Source: Shewanella canadensis
Lineage (GTDB): Bacteria; Pseudomonadota; Gammaproteobacteria; Enterobacterales; Shewanellaceae
NCBI RefSeq assembly: GCF_003966225.1
Contig: NZ_RXNU01000007.1
Coordinates: forward strand, 186,001-250,000
DNA: 64,000 nt
Direction of reading: 5' to 3'
The position numbers and the translations under genes are program-made. Positions 1-7,705 of this stretch are shown here, one piece after another (the stretch's first letter is position 1; every line of letters starts with the position of its first letter). Below the pieces are notes generated by a model that was not told the DNA's origin, made no database searches, and saw only the letters and a list, made by a program, of their open reading frames with translations.

Positions 1-484
1 CGAGCAGGTTACTGCTCTCCTCGTAATACATCGGCACCGAGATAAATTCATCATAGCGGTATGCTAAGAGTGCCTGAACTTTCTTCAGTCTCAAACTCTC
101 AACACCTTGCCATATAACCGCCAGCTCAGGGGTAATTGCGGCATCGACACTATCGACCTCAACGGGATACTTGCTATAAAGAGCCCTAGTCGTATCTCCA
201 CTATAAAAGCCTAAAGCCATATTAACCCGATCATGATCGATCAAATATCTGACACGGGAAAAAGGTACCATTTCGATTTTTAGCTGCCACTCTGGCTTTG
301 GAAATACCCGTTTCAGAATATCAAAATAGTAACCACTTCCATCTCTGTTGGTATAACCTAGCCAGCTATCGGTGGATATAGTCACCACGCTGGGGCCTTC
401 TACAAGCTGCACTGGGTTTGCCAAGAGATGACTCGGCAGAAGGAGTAAACATATCAGTGACATCATAAGCGTCAATATTTTCAT
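1..484 (-). CDS. Periplasmic substrate-binding protein, SBP_bac_3-like (3' part cut by window)
   Basis: The first 161 codons of a gene that runs out of the left end of the window. The N-terminus (MKILTLMMSLICLLLLPSHLLA) is a clear signal peptide. The mature part (VVTISTDSWLGY, FDILKRVFPKPEW, RYLIDHDRVNMALGFYSGD) resembles type 3 extracellular solute-binding proteins of the amino-acid/ectoine kind, which often act alone near sensory proteins. An in-frame ATG at 496 is an alternative start; neither has a strong ribosome site. The ligand cannot be told, and no transporter partner is visible in the window. Confident of a secreted binding-protein fold, unsure of function. Confidence 0.8.
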   Translation of the reverse strand, partial: MKILTLMMSLICLLLLPSHLLANPVQLVEGPSVVTISTDSWLGYTNRDGSGYYFDILKRVFPKPEWQLKIEMVPFSRVRYLIDHDRVNMALGFYSGDTTRALYSKYPVEVDSVDAAITPELAVIWQGVESLRLKKVQALLAYRYDEFISVPMYYEESSNLL

Positions 485-605
485 TGAGGTGACCATTATC
501 TGTTTAAAAGCCAACAGCGCTCCTTGTAGCCTCAGTAAGTTAAGCCTACTCAATCAAAGTTTAGATCTATTTGTCAGTTTTTGAGCAAAAAGTCCTCCAT
601 TATCC

Positions 606-633
606 TTGCTCCAACTGAAAACCTCTTTATAAT
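606..633 (+). promoter_or_regulatory. Sigma-70 promoter for yhhQ
   Basis: TTGCTC at 606-611 and a perfect TATAAT at 628-633 are separated by 16 bp. Transcription would begin near 640, giving a leader of about 150 nt before yhhQ. Promoter call is by consensus only. Confidence 0.6.
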
Positions 634-734
634 GTGCCGCCCCTACAGGGGCCAGAATAGGCATACCTAACCCACGACCCGCTTACTAATAATGCTCGTG
701 TCTTAGTATTTAATGCCAAATACCACTTTTATTA

Positions 735-784
735 ACGGGTTCCCTCACCCCGTGACCGTGAAAACGGATAATCAATTAAAAAGG
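735..784 (+). promoter_or_regulatory. Structured leader of yhhQ, possible preQ1-type riboswitch
   Basis: A hairpin ACGGG (735-739) / CCCGT (749-753) has loop TTCCCTCAC, matching the GG-UUC-N4-ACCC pattern of preQ1-I aptamers. A second hairpin CCGT-GAAA-ACGG follows at 756-767, then an A-rich tail TTAAAAAGG that contains the yhhQ ribosome site (AAGG 781-784). CCU in the first loop (743-745) could pair with AGG of that site, which would give a pseudoknot masking translation. YhhQ imports queuosine precursors, so feedback by preQ1 would make sense. The inserted second hairpin is not typical of class I, so this is a candidate only. Confidence 0.35.
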
Positions 785-791
785 CTACAAG

Positions 792-1457
792 ATGTTAACG
801 TTAACAAATGCGCAAATTCGCCGTGCACTGCTGGTGCTTGTCGGCTTTCACATACTGATCATATGCGCCAGTAACTATCTGGTTCAATTGCCTTTTCAGA
901 TATTTGAACTTCATACTACCTGGGGAGCGTTCAGCTTTCCATTCGTCTACCTCGCTACCGATCTCACCGTCAGAATCTTCGGACAGAGCGCGGCCAGACG
1001 TATCATTTTGAAGGCGATGATCCCAGCCCTGCTTATCTCATATTTAATGGGCGTTATTTTTCATCAGGGCAGCTTTCAAGGCTTAGCAGCGTTATCGGAA
1101 TTCAATAACTTTGTTTTTCGTATCGCCTTCGCCAGCTTCGCCGCCTACCTCATTGGACAATTGATGGATATCACGGTCTTCGCCAAGTTAAGAAATACTC
1201 AATCTTGGTGGGTAGCACCTGCAGCATCGACACTTATCGGTAATCTGGTTGATACCTTAGTATTCTTCGCATTGGCTTTTTACGCCTCCAGCGATAGCTT
1301 TATGGCCGCACACTGGCCTGAAATAGCCAGCGTAGACTATGGCTTTAAATTGATTGTAAGCTTAGGGCTATTTCTACCGGCATATGGCGTGTTATTGAAG
1401 GTGCTGGAACGAAGAATAGTAAAATTACCAACGCAACAAGAATTGGCTCCTAACTAA
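792..1457 (+). CDS. yhhQ: Queuosine precursor transporter YhhQ
   Basis: 221 residues with about six hydrophobic segments and the COG1738/DUF165 pattern (NYLVQLPFQIF, TWGAFSFPFVYLATDLTVRIFG, GNLVDTLVFFALAF). The family imports the 7-deazaguanine precursors preQ0/preQ1 across the inner membrane for tRNA queuosine synthesis. Length is normal for the family. The ATG is preceded by AAGG with a 7-nt gap. It lies behind its own promoter and a long folded leader and is followed by a hairpin terminator, so it appears to be a single-gene unit. Function is assigned from family membership and is well supported. Confidence 0.93.
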   Translation: MLTLTNAQIRRALLVLVGFHILIICASNYLVQLPFQIFELHTTWGAFSFPFVYLATDLTVRIFGQSAARRIILKAMIPALLISYLMGVIFHQGSFQGLAALSEFNNFVFRIAFASFAAYLIGQLMDITVFAKLRNTQSWWVAPAASTLIGNLVDTLVFFALAFYASSDSFMAAHWPEIASVDYGFKLIVSLGLFLPAYGVLLKVLERRIVKLPTQQELAPN

Positions 1458-1537
1458 ACCCTATAGCTCAACACGCTGGCCAGACCAGTTGCCTTATACT
1501 AATACCCATCGGTATAATATCGCCAGCTTATAATATA

Positions 1538-1565
1538 GGCAGCAGTTCATTTGCTGCCTTTTTAC
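1538..1565 (+). terminator. Rho-independent terminator after yhhQ
   Basis: GGCAGC/GCTGCC hairpin (1538-1559) followed by a run of T. It sits only about 20 bp before the acetyltransferase start. A possible promoter (TTGCCT 1489-1494, TATAAT 1513-1518) lies upstream of it, so it might also act in the leader of the next gene. Confidence 0.8.
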
Positions 1566-1582
1566 AGAGAGATTGGCTCCCC

Positions 1583-2053
1583 ATGTACAAAGTAGAGATA
1601 GAAACAACGACTGAGCTTACCCCAGATCTGCTGAACTGTTTACTCGATATACATCGACAGATCCCTGAATTTGATAAACCATACTCTGAATCAGAGTATG
1701 GTTTGCGGCTTAATAACAAAGCTATACTTATCATGTTTATCAAAGTAGAAGGTGAACTTGCAGGTTTTAAACTAGGGTACGAACTCAATGGCTCTACTTT
1801 CTATAGCTGGCTGGGAGGTGTGATTCCAGAGTATAGAAACTTAGGTTTAGCCCAACATCTGCTACAGGCTCAAGAATCTTGGGCCAGGGAAAGTGGATAT
1901 CAACAGATAGAAGTTAAAACCCTTAACCGGTTTTCATCTATGTTAGCCATGCTAACTGCCAGTCGATATCAAATAACCAAAATTACTCAAGCAACTGATA
2001 GAATTGAAAATAATAAGATAAATTTACAAAAATCACTCATAGAGACAGTGTAA
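1583..2053 (+). CDS. GNAT-family N-acetyltransferase
   Basis: 156 residues with a GNAT fold. Motif A is visible as GGVIPEYRNLGLAQHLLQ (the R-x-x-G-x-A acetyl-CoA pyrophosphate loop), with the preceding beta strand AGFKLGYELNGSTFYSWLGG. The family transfers an acetyl group from acetyl-CoA to an amine; the substrate here cannot be read. The start is ATG after AGAGAG. Codons for residues 32-41 (DKPYSESEYG) contain a 29-bp near-perfect palindrome, which also creates an open frame on the opposite strand. The RyhB gene follows. Confidence 0.88.
   Translation: MYKVEIETTTELTPDLLNCLLDIHRQIPEFDKPYSESEYGLRLNNKAILIMFIKVEGELAGFKLGYELNGSTFYSWLGGVIPEYRNLGLAQHLLQAQESWARESGYQQIEVKTLNRFSSMLAMLTASRYQITKITQATDRIENNKINLQKSLIETV
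1676..1704. repeat. 29-bp palindrome inside the acetyltransferase gene
   Basis: Two perfectly complementary 14-bp arms (AAACCATACTCTGA at 1676-1689 and its reverse complement at 1691-1704) are separated by one base. The element is inside coding sequence and preserves the frame. Confidence 0.9.
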
Positions 2054-2078
2054 ATTTAAATTAAATGCAATAAATCAC

Positions 2079-2107
2079 TTGCAAGCCTTAATGATAATGA
2101 TTATTAT
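2079..2107 (+). promoter_or_regulatory. Fur-controlled promoter of RyhB
   Basis: TTGCAA (2079-2084), 17 bp, TATTAT (2102-2107) forms a good sigma-70 promoter. A Fur box TGATAAT-G-ATTATTA (2092-2106) matches the 7-1-7 consensus in 13 of 14 arm positions and overlaps the -10 element, so iron-loaded Fur would block the polymerase. Expected start is near 2114. Confidence 0.88.
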
Positions 2108-2113
2108 TTGCAT

Positions 2114-2262
2114 GCGTTCCAAGGAACTCACTCTATTTAGACTTAAACACTTCATCTCTGTTTAATTCGCTCTCAGGTTTTAAGAGACAAATAGCATGGG
2201 TTTGCAAAGCACGACATTGCTCACACACACTTTTAGCCGGGATTATTTCCCGGCATTTTTTT
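2114..2262 (+). ncRNA. ryhB: Small RNA RyhB
   Basis: Positions 2206-2225 reproduce the enterobacterial RyhB seed core AAGCACGACATTGCTCACA. It is followed by a GCCGGG/CCCGGC hairpin (2236-2254) and seven T (to 2262), an intrinsic terminator and Hfq-type tail. A Fur box overlaps the promoter. RyhB is made when iron is scarce and represses mRNAs of iron-rich proteins with Hfq. The predicted length of about 149 nt is longer than the 90-nt E. coli RNA; the 5' part shares no obvious similarity. The 5' end is inferred from the promoter, the 3' end from the terminator. Confidence 0.92.
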
Positions 2263-2312
2263 ACCTAATTTTAATAACTGTTTTCATCACAAAGGAAGAT
2301 TTATTAAAGGGA

Positions 2313-4430
2313 TCAATGACCGTTAAAGTGCAGTCCCTCATAAGGTGTATCTACCTGCTCCTCCTTAGCTTTATGATATAAACCTATGGTAAATAGCGTT
2401 CCCTTGCCCACCGTAGAGCTGACCTCTATCGTTCCACCGATACGCTTAATAATTCCGTAACTCAAAGATAGCCCCAGACCCGTACCGTCGGCTCTGGTGG
2501 TATAGAATGGATCGAAGATACGACTCAGCTGCTCTTGTGGGATCCCTTTACCTTCATCTTCAATTTCAATTTTGACCCCGATAGGTTCACCTCTTTGCAC
2601 CCAGTCATAAGTTCGGATCCAGATCCTTCCCTCTTCATCCATTGCATGGGCCGCATTAACCACGAGATTAATCAACACTTGCAACAACTGAGGACGGTTC
2701 ACCTCTATCGGATAACTGGCGTTCAACTCCTGATTCAATATCACCTTTTGCTCTTGAATCGAGTGGCGTACCAGTACCAACATCTCTTCGATAATCGGAG
2801 TGAGTTGATGCATCTCAAGTGGAGCATTGAACTCACCAGGGCGACTATACTGCAGCAGGCTACGGATAATGGTACTGATCCGCCCCACCTGTTGGATCAC
2901 GAGATCGATCTCCTCCTCGACATCCTCCGCCCTATCGCCTAGCTCGTATTTCATCAACTCCATATTGCCTAAGATCACCGCGGTCGGATTATTGATCTCA
3001 TGGGCAATACCTGCGGTCAGCTCACCCAGTGCGGTAAGCTTTTCGTTGGTAACCAGTTGTTGTCTGGTCTCATTAAGCAGTGCCACGTTGTTTTGCAGTT
3101 CCTCTGTTTTCTCCTGCAGGCTTCGTGTCCGCTCTTCAACTTTCACCTCTAACTGCTCGGCAGCAGCCTGGATCTGCGAATTTCGGCGCTGCAACAGATC
3201 CAGCATACGGTCAAATTGCTCAGCTAAGTTTGATAATTCATTATCTCGCTCAAGCCCCAAAGATCCGATGCGCAGGTTTCGCCCTGATTGCACCGCTTTA
3301 ACCACGTGATGAATACGCTCAATTGGCTGAAGTAAGCTATAAGCACCGCGATAGACGAGTAATCCAGACACCAGTAAAACTAACATCAAGATAGTGCCTA
3401 ACTCTATGATATTCAGTAGATAGTTGTGAATGAATGGTGATTCTGAGAAGCCGGTATAGATCATCCCTATTCGCTTACCCTGAACATCCTCGAGTGGTGC
3501 ATAAGCAGAGATAAACCAATCATTAAACACGAAAGCTCTGTCGACCCAGAGCATCCCCTGAGAAAATACTTTTTGCTTCACCTCTTCAGATACTAAGCTA
3601 CCCAGTGCTCGTCCTTGGACCTCCCCCCCTTGTGGGAAAAAGTGTAAGGGAACATTGGTACTGATACGCGTGTTGTCGAGAAAGATAGTCACTGTGCCGA
3701 TAGATCGTTCCGGCAGTGTCCCCTTGTCGTAAACCAGATCTCTGATGTGATCGACGATACGAATATCCCGATTAAACAAGATCCCACCATCTAAGTACCA
3801 GGCAACATTGCCTTCGGCATCGGGAACGGGCAACAGACTTCGACTGAGTAAGCCGCGGTCTTCGACTGTCTTAGTCGGTTTTTGTGATCTGGGCGTTTCA
3901 ACCAGTGGAATACTTGCCGTCTTCACCATCTCAGGATCGATTAGTGCCAGGCGCTTAGGTTCCAGCACCATTAAGCCTGAATATGCAGAGTCACCTTTTA
4001 CTTTCTGAAGCATAACGCGAAGGTCAGGATCGGCTGCGGCCTCTGACACACTAACCAGACGCAAGAAATCTAAATTTAACAGCTGTTTTTTGGAATCCAG
4101 CAAAAGATCGATCTGCTTTCGATAGCTATTTTTATTGCCATCAAACAGGCGAAAATCATTCTGGAATTCCCATGATTCCATCACGAGTTCCAGTTGTTTT
4201 TCCTGGCTTTTCTGAACGGAGATAAGCGTATTATTTGCAACAGTCAGGTCAGCCTTGACCTTCATAAACAACTGCTTACCCGTATAGCTAATATTCCAAT
4301 AGATGGTAATAAACACTAAGCTAACTAAGGTAAGTAGAATCGGAAGCAAGGTAAGGATTAAAATTCGATAGCGAACCTTAGCTTGCATCTGCTGCCAATT
4401 GATACCAAAAATACGAGGAAAAAAGGACAC
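2313..4430 (-). CDS. Membrane sensor histidine kinase (Cache-like sensor, HAMP)
   Basis: 705 residues. Order: transmembrane helix at about 22-46, a roughly 290-residue periplasmic sensor resembling a double Cache domain (SIGTVTIFLDNTRIST, WFISAYAPLEDVQGKRIGMIYTG), second helix about 338-362, HAMP, coiled coil about 415-460, HisKA with the phospho-acceptor His477 in GIAHEINNP, and HATPase_c with NLVVNAAHAM, DEGKGI, DPFYTT and GTGLGLSLS. The kinase sits 1 bp after the response-regulator stop, so the two are one operon, divergent from the tungstate operon whose promoter is of sigma-54 type. The signal sensed is unknown; control of tungstate/molybdate use is inferred from position. Confidence 0.95.
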   Translation of the reverse strand: MSFFPRIFGINWQQMQAKVRYRILILTLLPILLTLVSLVFITIYWNISYTGKQLFMKVKADLTVANNTLISVQKSQEKQLELVMESWEFQNDFRLFDGNKNSYRKQIDLLLDSKKQLLNLDFLRLVSVSEAAADPDLRVMLQKVKGDSAYSGLMVLEPKRLALIDPEMVKTASIPLVETPRSQKPTKTVEDRGLLSRSLLPVPDAEGNVAWYLDGGILFNRDIRIVDHIRDLVYDKGTLPERSIGTVTIFLDNTRISTNVPLHFFPQGGEVQGRALGSLVSEEVKQKVFSQGMLWVDRAFVFNDWFISAYAPLEDVQGKRIGMIYTGFSESPFIHNYLLNIIELGTILMLVLLVSGLLVYRGAYSLLQPIERIHHVVKAVQSGRNLRIGSLGLERDNELSNLAEQFDRMLDLLQRRNSQIQAAAEQLEVKVEERTRSLQEKTEELQNNVALLNETRQQLVTNEKLTALGELTAGIAHEINNPTAVILGNMELMKYELGDRAEDVEEEIDLVIQQVGRISTIIRSLLQYSRPGEFNAPLEMHQLTPIIEEMLVLVRHSIQEQKVILNQELNASYPIEVNRPQLLQVLINLVVNAAHAMDEEGRIWIRTYDWVQRGEPIGVKIEIEDEGKGIPQEQLSRIFDPFYTTRADGTGLGLSLSYGIIKRIGGTIEVSSTVGKGTLFTIGLYHKAKEEQVDTPYEGLHFNGH

Positions 4431-4431
4431 C

Positions 4432-5814
4432 TTAACTCTCCTCTTGTTTATCGGTATCGAACCACTCTTTATACTTCCTATCTAAGGTTTTTCGAGAAAC
4501 CCCTAAATCCCTCGCCGCAGCGGACTTATTACCATTATGAAGGTCGACGACTTGAGTAACGTGATGTTTTTCAACCTCCTTTAATCCCCAATCTAACGGA
4601 TAACCAGACTCGTTAGGTATGTCAGATTTGGGTTGCTGCTTCCAATACTCCGCAGGAGGCTTACCCAGTAAGATGCAGCGCTCAATCATGTTTCTCAATT
4701 CGCGAATATTTCCCGGCCACTCATGCTGTTGTAATTTCAGCATATCTTCATGGCTCCAAACCACCTCTTTAACACCGAGTTCAGACGCCAACTGCCTGGT
4801 GAAATGATGGGTTAATTCAACGACATCCTCCGGTCTGTCTCTGAGGGGGGGGATCACGATATCTAATACATTCAAACGGTAATAAAGATCTCGTCTGAAA
4901 TTCCCCTCTTCCACCTCTTCCGCGAGCTTACGGTTTGTTGCCGCTAATACCCGGACATCGATATTTGTCTCTTTCTCACTACCGACGGGACGGATAGTTC
5001 TCTGCTCCAGGACCCTAAGTAGAGCCGTCTGCATCTTAAGCGGCATCTCACCGATCTCATCGAGAAAGATGGTGCCACCGGAGGCAAAGCTAAACAGGCC
5101 TTCACGATTACCCTTCGCACCAGTAAAGGCGCCAGCCGCATGACCAAAGAGCTCACTCTCAAGCAGTTCCGGTGCAATGGCACCACAATTGACAGGGACA
5201 AAAGGCCCTTGGCGTCCACTCAGCAGATGCAATTGTCTCGCGACTAACTCTTTACCTGTACCCGACTCGCCTTCAATTAAGATCACGGCATTTGTTGGCG
5301 CGACACGCTCGATGACATGCTTCACCTCTTTCATGGCATCACTACTACCGATAATGGTAGAGGACTGCCCAATAGAGACTTCACGGCGCAGCATCAGGTT
5401 TTCACGCTTGAGCAAACGACGTTCGATACAGCGATCGACCGCTTTCATCATCTGCTCAAGATGAAATGGCTTCATGATAAAGTCTGATGCTCCGGCTCTT
5501 AGTGCCTTGATAGCAACATCCATATCCGCATAACCCGTCATAAAGATGATGTCCGAGCGTCTCTCCTGATCATTTAATGCTTCATGCCATTCAATTCCTG
5601 AACGACCAGGTAGACGAATATCCACGACCAACAGGTCAAAATGGCATCGACTTCTTAACTGTTCAGCGTCCTCGACGCTGGAGGCTGTCTCGACCAGGGC
5701 GAATTTTTTAGAGAGCGCCTTTTTCAGAAAGCTACGCATACCGGGCTCATCATCTACAATAAGCACAGATACAGCGGAAGGAAGGGGTTTCAAATCTTTT
5801 TTATTTTGGCTCAT
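4432..5814 (-). CDS. Sigma-54-dependent response regulator, NtrC type
   Basis: 460 residues from the ATG at 5814, which follows AAGAAGA; an upstream in-frame ATG at 5865 would add 17 residues. Receiver domain about 15-130 with acidic pair D21/D22, phospho-acceptor D65 (VVDIRLPG) and lysine in IMKPF. AAA+ domain with Walker A GESGTGKE, the sigma-54 contact loop GAFTGA and [10 protein letters not shown]-terminal Fis-type helix-turn-helix (GNKSAAARDLGVSRKTLDRKYKEW). Phosphorylated regulators of this class bind enhancer-like sites and open sigma-54 promoters. A sigma-54 promoter with repeated upstream sites lies in the adjacent divergent control region, making tupA its likeliest target. Confidence 0.95.
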   Translation of the reverse strand: MSQNKKDLKPLPSAVSVLIVDDEPGMRSFLKKALSKKFALVETASSVEDAEQLRSRCHFDLLVVDIRLPGRSGIEWHEALNDQERRSDIIFMTGYADMDVAIKALRAGASDFIMKPFHLEQMMKAVDRCIERRLLKRENLMLRREVSIGQSSTIIGSSDAMKEVKHVIERVAPTNAVILIEGESGTGKELVARQLHLLSGRQGPFVPVNCGAIAPELLESELFGHAAGAFTGAKGNREGLFSFASGGTIFLDEIGEMPLKMQTALLRVLEQRTIRPVGSEKETNIDVRVLAATNRKLAEEVEEGNFRRDLYYRLNVLDIVIPPLRDRPEDVVELTHHFTRQLASELGVKEVVWSHEDMLKLQQHEWPGNIRELRNMIERCILLGKPPAEYWKQQPKSDIPNESGYPLDWGLKEVEKHHVTQVVDLHNGNKSAAARDLGVSRKTLDRKYKEWFDTDKQEES

Positions 5815-5883
5815 ATTGTCTTCTTTAGGACATTTTGACTCATTTAATGGTGATTCTAGCATCATAGTCTAGTAAATAGGTCA

Positions 5884-5916
5884 CTGTGAGACAAAGAATA
5901 AGGGCTGTGGGACAAA
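5884..5916. promoter_or_regulatory. Paired direct repeats, candidate activator sites
   Basis: CTGTGAGACAAA (5884-5895) and CTGTGGGACAAA (5905-5916) match in 11 of 12 positions and are exactly 21 bp apart, two helical turns, on one face of the DNA. They lie about 85-115 bp upstream of the sigma-54 promoter, the usual place for enhancer sites of NtrC-type activators. The second copy runs into a small palindrome GACA-AAA-TGTC (5911-5921). Confidence 0.55.
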
Positions 5917-5996
5917 ATGTCTGTAAGGCACCATTCAGGCGTGCGATCGGGATCACAGTCCCTCAGCATTTGTGACACCAATACGCATCGATGACA

Positions 5997-6014
5997 TTTG
6001 GCATCAAATTTGCT
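5997..6014 (+). promoter_or_regulatory. Sigma-54 promoter of the tungstate/cofactor operon
   Basis: TTTGGCAT-CAAAT-TTGCT has the diagnostic GG (6000-6001), ten bases, GC (6012-6013) spacing and matches TGGCAY-N5-TTGCT exactly. Transcription would start near 6025, 64 nt before tupA. The remainder of the 5866-6088 gap holds the candidate enhancer repeats and no open frame of note. Confidence 0.8.
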
Positions 6015-6088
6015 AAATAAACTGGCATAATTTGTAGAAGATTAGTTTTGGCAAAGAATCTTCATTATTTAATCGCCAAGGAGCAAGA

Positions 6089-6901
6089 ATGTTAAACCTT
6101 AAATCTATCTTCAGCTTTGCATTAGCCGCAACCTTAGTCACAGGTATGCCGGCACAAGCCGAAGAGATTATAAAGTTAGCCACAACAACAAGTACTGAGA
6201 ACTCAGGCTTATTGAAAAACTTATTACCAAAATTTGAAGCCCAAAGCGGTTACAAAGTTCAGGTCATTGCAACCGGTACCGGTAAGGCCCTCAAGCTTGC
6301 CCGTCAAGGCGATGTCGACGTCATCATGACACATGCCCCTGCAGCAGAAGCTAAATTTGTAGATGAAGGTTTCGGTCTTTTGCCTCGCGGCATCATGGAA
6401 AACGATTTTGTGATCTTGGGCCCTAAAAATGACCCGGCTAAGATCCGTAACAGTAAGACAGTTGAAGAGGCATTTGCTAAAATAGCCGAATCAGGCGCCA
6501 TTTTTGTTTCTCGTGGAGACAACTCCGGCACAAACATGAAAGAGATGATCATCTGGAACAATGCTAAGGTCGATGCCTCTTTTGCCGGTTATAAGTCTGT
6601 TGGTCAAGGAATGGGTAAAACCCTATTGATGGCAAACGAACTTCAAGGTTACACACTTTCTGATCGTGGTACCTTCGTGGCCTACAAAGCAAAGCTGGAT
6701 ATGGCTATCGATTTTGATGGCGGCCAGGCATTAGCAAACCCATACCAGATCATGTTAATTAACCCTGCAAAATATCCTGATCTAAACCACAAAGGCGCCA
6801 GAGCCTTTAGTGATTGGTTGATTGGCGCCGAAGCTCAAGGCATGATCAATAGTTATAAAGTTCAAGGTGAGCAACTATTTAAGGCAACTTATAGCGAATG
6901 A
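6089..6901 (+). CDS. tupA: Tungstate ABC transporter, periplasmic binding protein
   Basis: 270 residues with a signal peptide ending near residue 24 (GMPAQA-EE). The mature start KLATTTSTENSGLL carries the TTTS anion-binding motif characteristic of TupA-type proteins, followed by GTGKALKLARQGDVDVIMTHAP and FVSRGDNSGTNMKE. Homologues bind tungstate with very high affinity and discriminate against molybdate. Together with the two next genes it forms a complete TupABC importer. The ATG follows AAGGAGCAAGA, a strong ribosome site. Molybdate as physiological ligand cannot be excluded from sequence alone, since the downstream genes serve both metals. Confidence 0.93.
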   Translation: MLNLKSIFSFALAATLVTGMPAQAEEIIKLATTTSTENSGLLKNLLPKFEAQSGYKVQVIATGTGKALKLARQGDVDVIMTHAPAAEAKFVDEGFGLLPRGIMENDFVILGPKNDPAKIRNSKTVEEAFAKIAESGAIFVSRGDNSGTNMKEMIIWNNAKVDASFAGYKSVGQGMGKTLLMANELQGYTLSDRGTFVAYKAKLDMAIDFDGGQALANPYQIMLINPAKYPDLNHKGARAFSDWLIGAEAQGMINSYKVQGEQLFKATYSE

Positions 6902-6995
6902 CTCTAAGATTCTGGTTAGGCCATTTTTTAAAATGCTACACAGCGGACACATCTAATGGTCTGGGTATCCAGTTATCTAAATCGGGCTATCACAG

Positions 6996-7703
6996 ATGAA
7001 TGAAGGCTGGTTAGCCCTTTTACAGCAGGCCTTAGGCCTGCTGTTTTCATTGGACCCTGATGTGTGGTCCATTGTTTCTGTATCTTTTTCGGTATCTTTT
7101 GCGGCCCTAGGGATCACCCTGCTGCCGTCGATGATATTGGGATTCATGCTGGCTTTTGGCCGCTTTCCCGGTCGCTGGTTTGTCACCAATTTAATTCAGA
7201 CTCTCCAGTCAATTCCTACCGTCGTCATTGGCCTGCTCGTCTACCTTATGCTGACCCGCATGGGCCCTCTGGGTGATCTGAGATGGCTATTTACTCAAAA
7301 AGGCATGATTTTAGGCCAGATGATGATCTGCGCTCCCGTGTTAGTCGCAATGAGTCAAGCGGCTTTTACCAGCGTCGACCGTAGAGCCTGGGAAACATCA
7401 CGCACCCTTGGCGCCTCTTGGTTCAGGGGCATCTTGACAGTCTGTAGAGAGCTTAAAGTCCCGTTACTCATGGCGATTGTGGCTGGGTTTAGCCGCATCT
7501 TGACTGAAGTAGGTTGCTCCATGATGGTCGGTGGAAATATTGCAGATGTTACCCGAAACATCCCTACCGCTATTGCACTCGAGACCAGCAAAGGCGACTT
7601 TGCCCAGGCAATAGCCCTAGGTCTTGTTCTGCTCATTTTATCTCTCGTGCTTAACTTTACTTTAGGGACGCTCAGAGGCAAAGCAGAGCCGAGGAGCCAT
7701 TAG
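6996..7703 (+). CDS. tupB: Tungstate ABC transporter permease
   Basis: 235 residues, five to six membrane helices, and the ABC permease coupling loop around ETSRTLGASWFRGILTVCRELKVPLLMA (EAA-type motif). TupB forms the channel for tungstate released by TupA. It lies 94 bp after tupA and 2 bp before tupC on the same strand, which supports a single transcript. No terminator is visible in the 94-bp gap. Confidence 0.92.
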   Translation: MNEGWLALLQQALGLLFSLDPDVWSIVSVSFSVSFAALGITLLPSMILGFMLAFGRFPGRWFVTNLIQTLQSIPTVVIGLLVYLMLTRMGPLGDLRWLFTQKGMILGQMMICAPVLVAMSQAAFTSVDRRAWETSRTLGASWFRGILTVCRELKVPLLMAIVAGFSRILTEVGCSMMVGGNIADVTRNIPTAIALETSKGDFAQAIALGLVLLILSLVLNFTLGTLRGKAEPRSH

Positions 7704-7705
7704 AT

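Noticed and set aside
1528..1788. Minus-strand open frame of 86 codons opposite the acetyltransferase
   Set aside because: It exists largely because of the 29-bp palindrome; no ribosome site or family match, and the plus-strand GNAT motifs are clear.
2196..2381. Plus-strand 61-codon open frame
   Set aside because: It begins inside RyhB, runs through its terminator and into the end of the histidine kinase gene.
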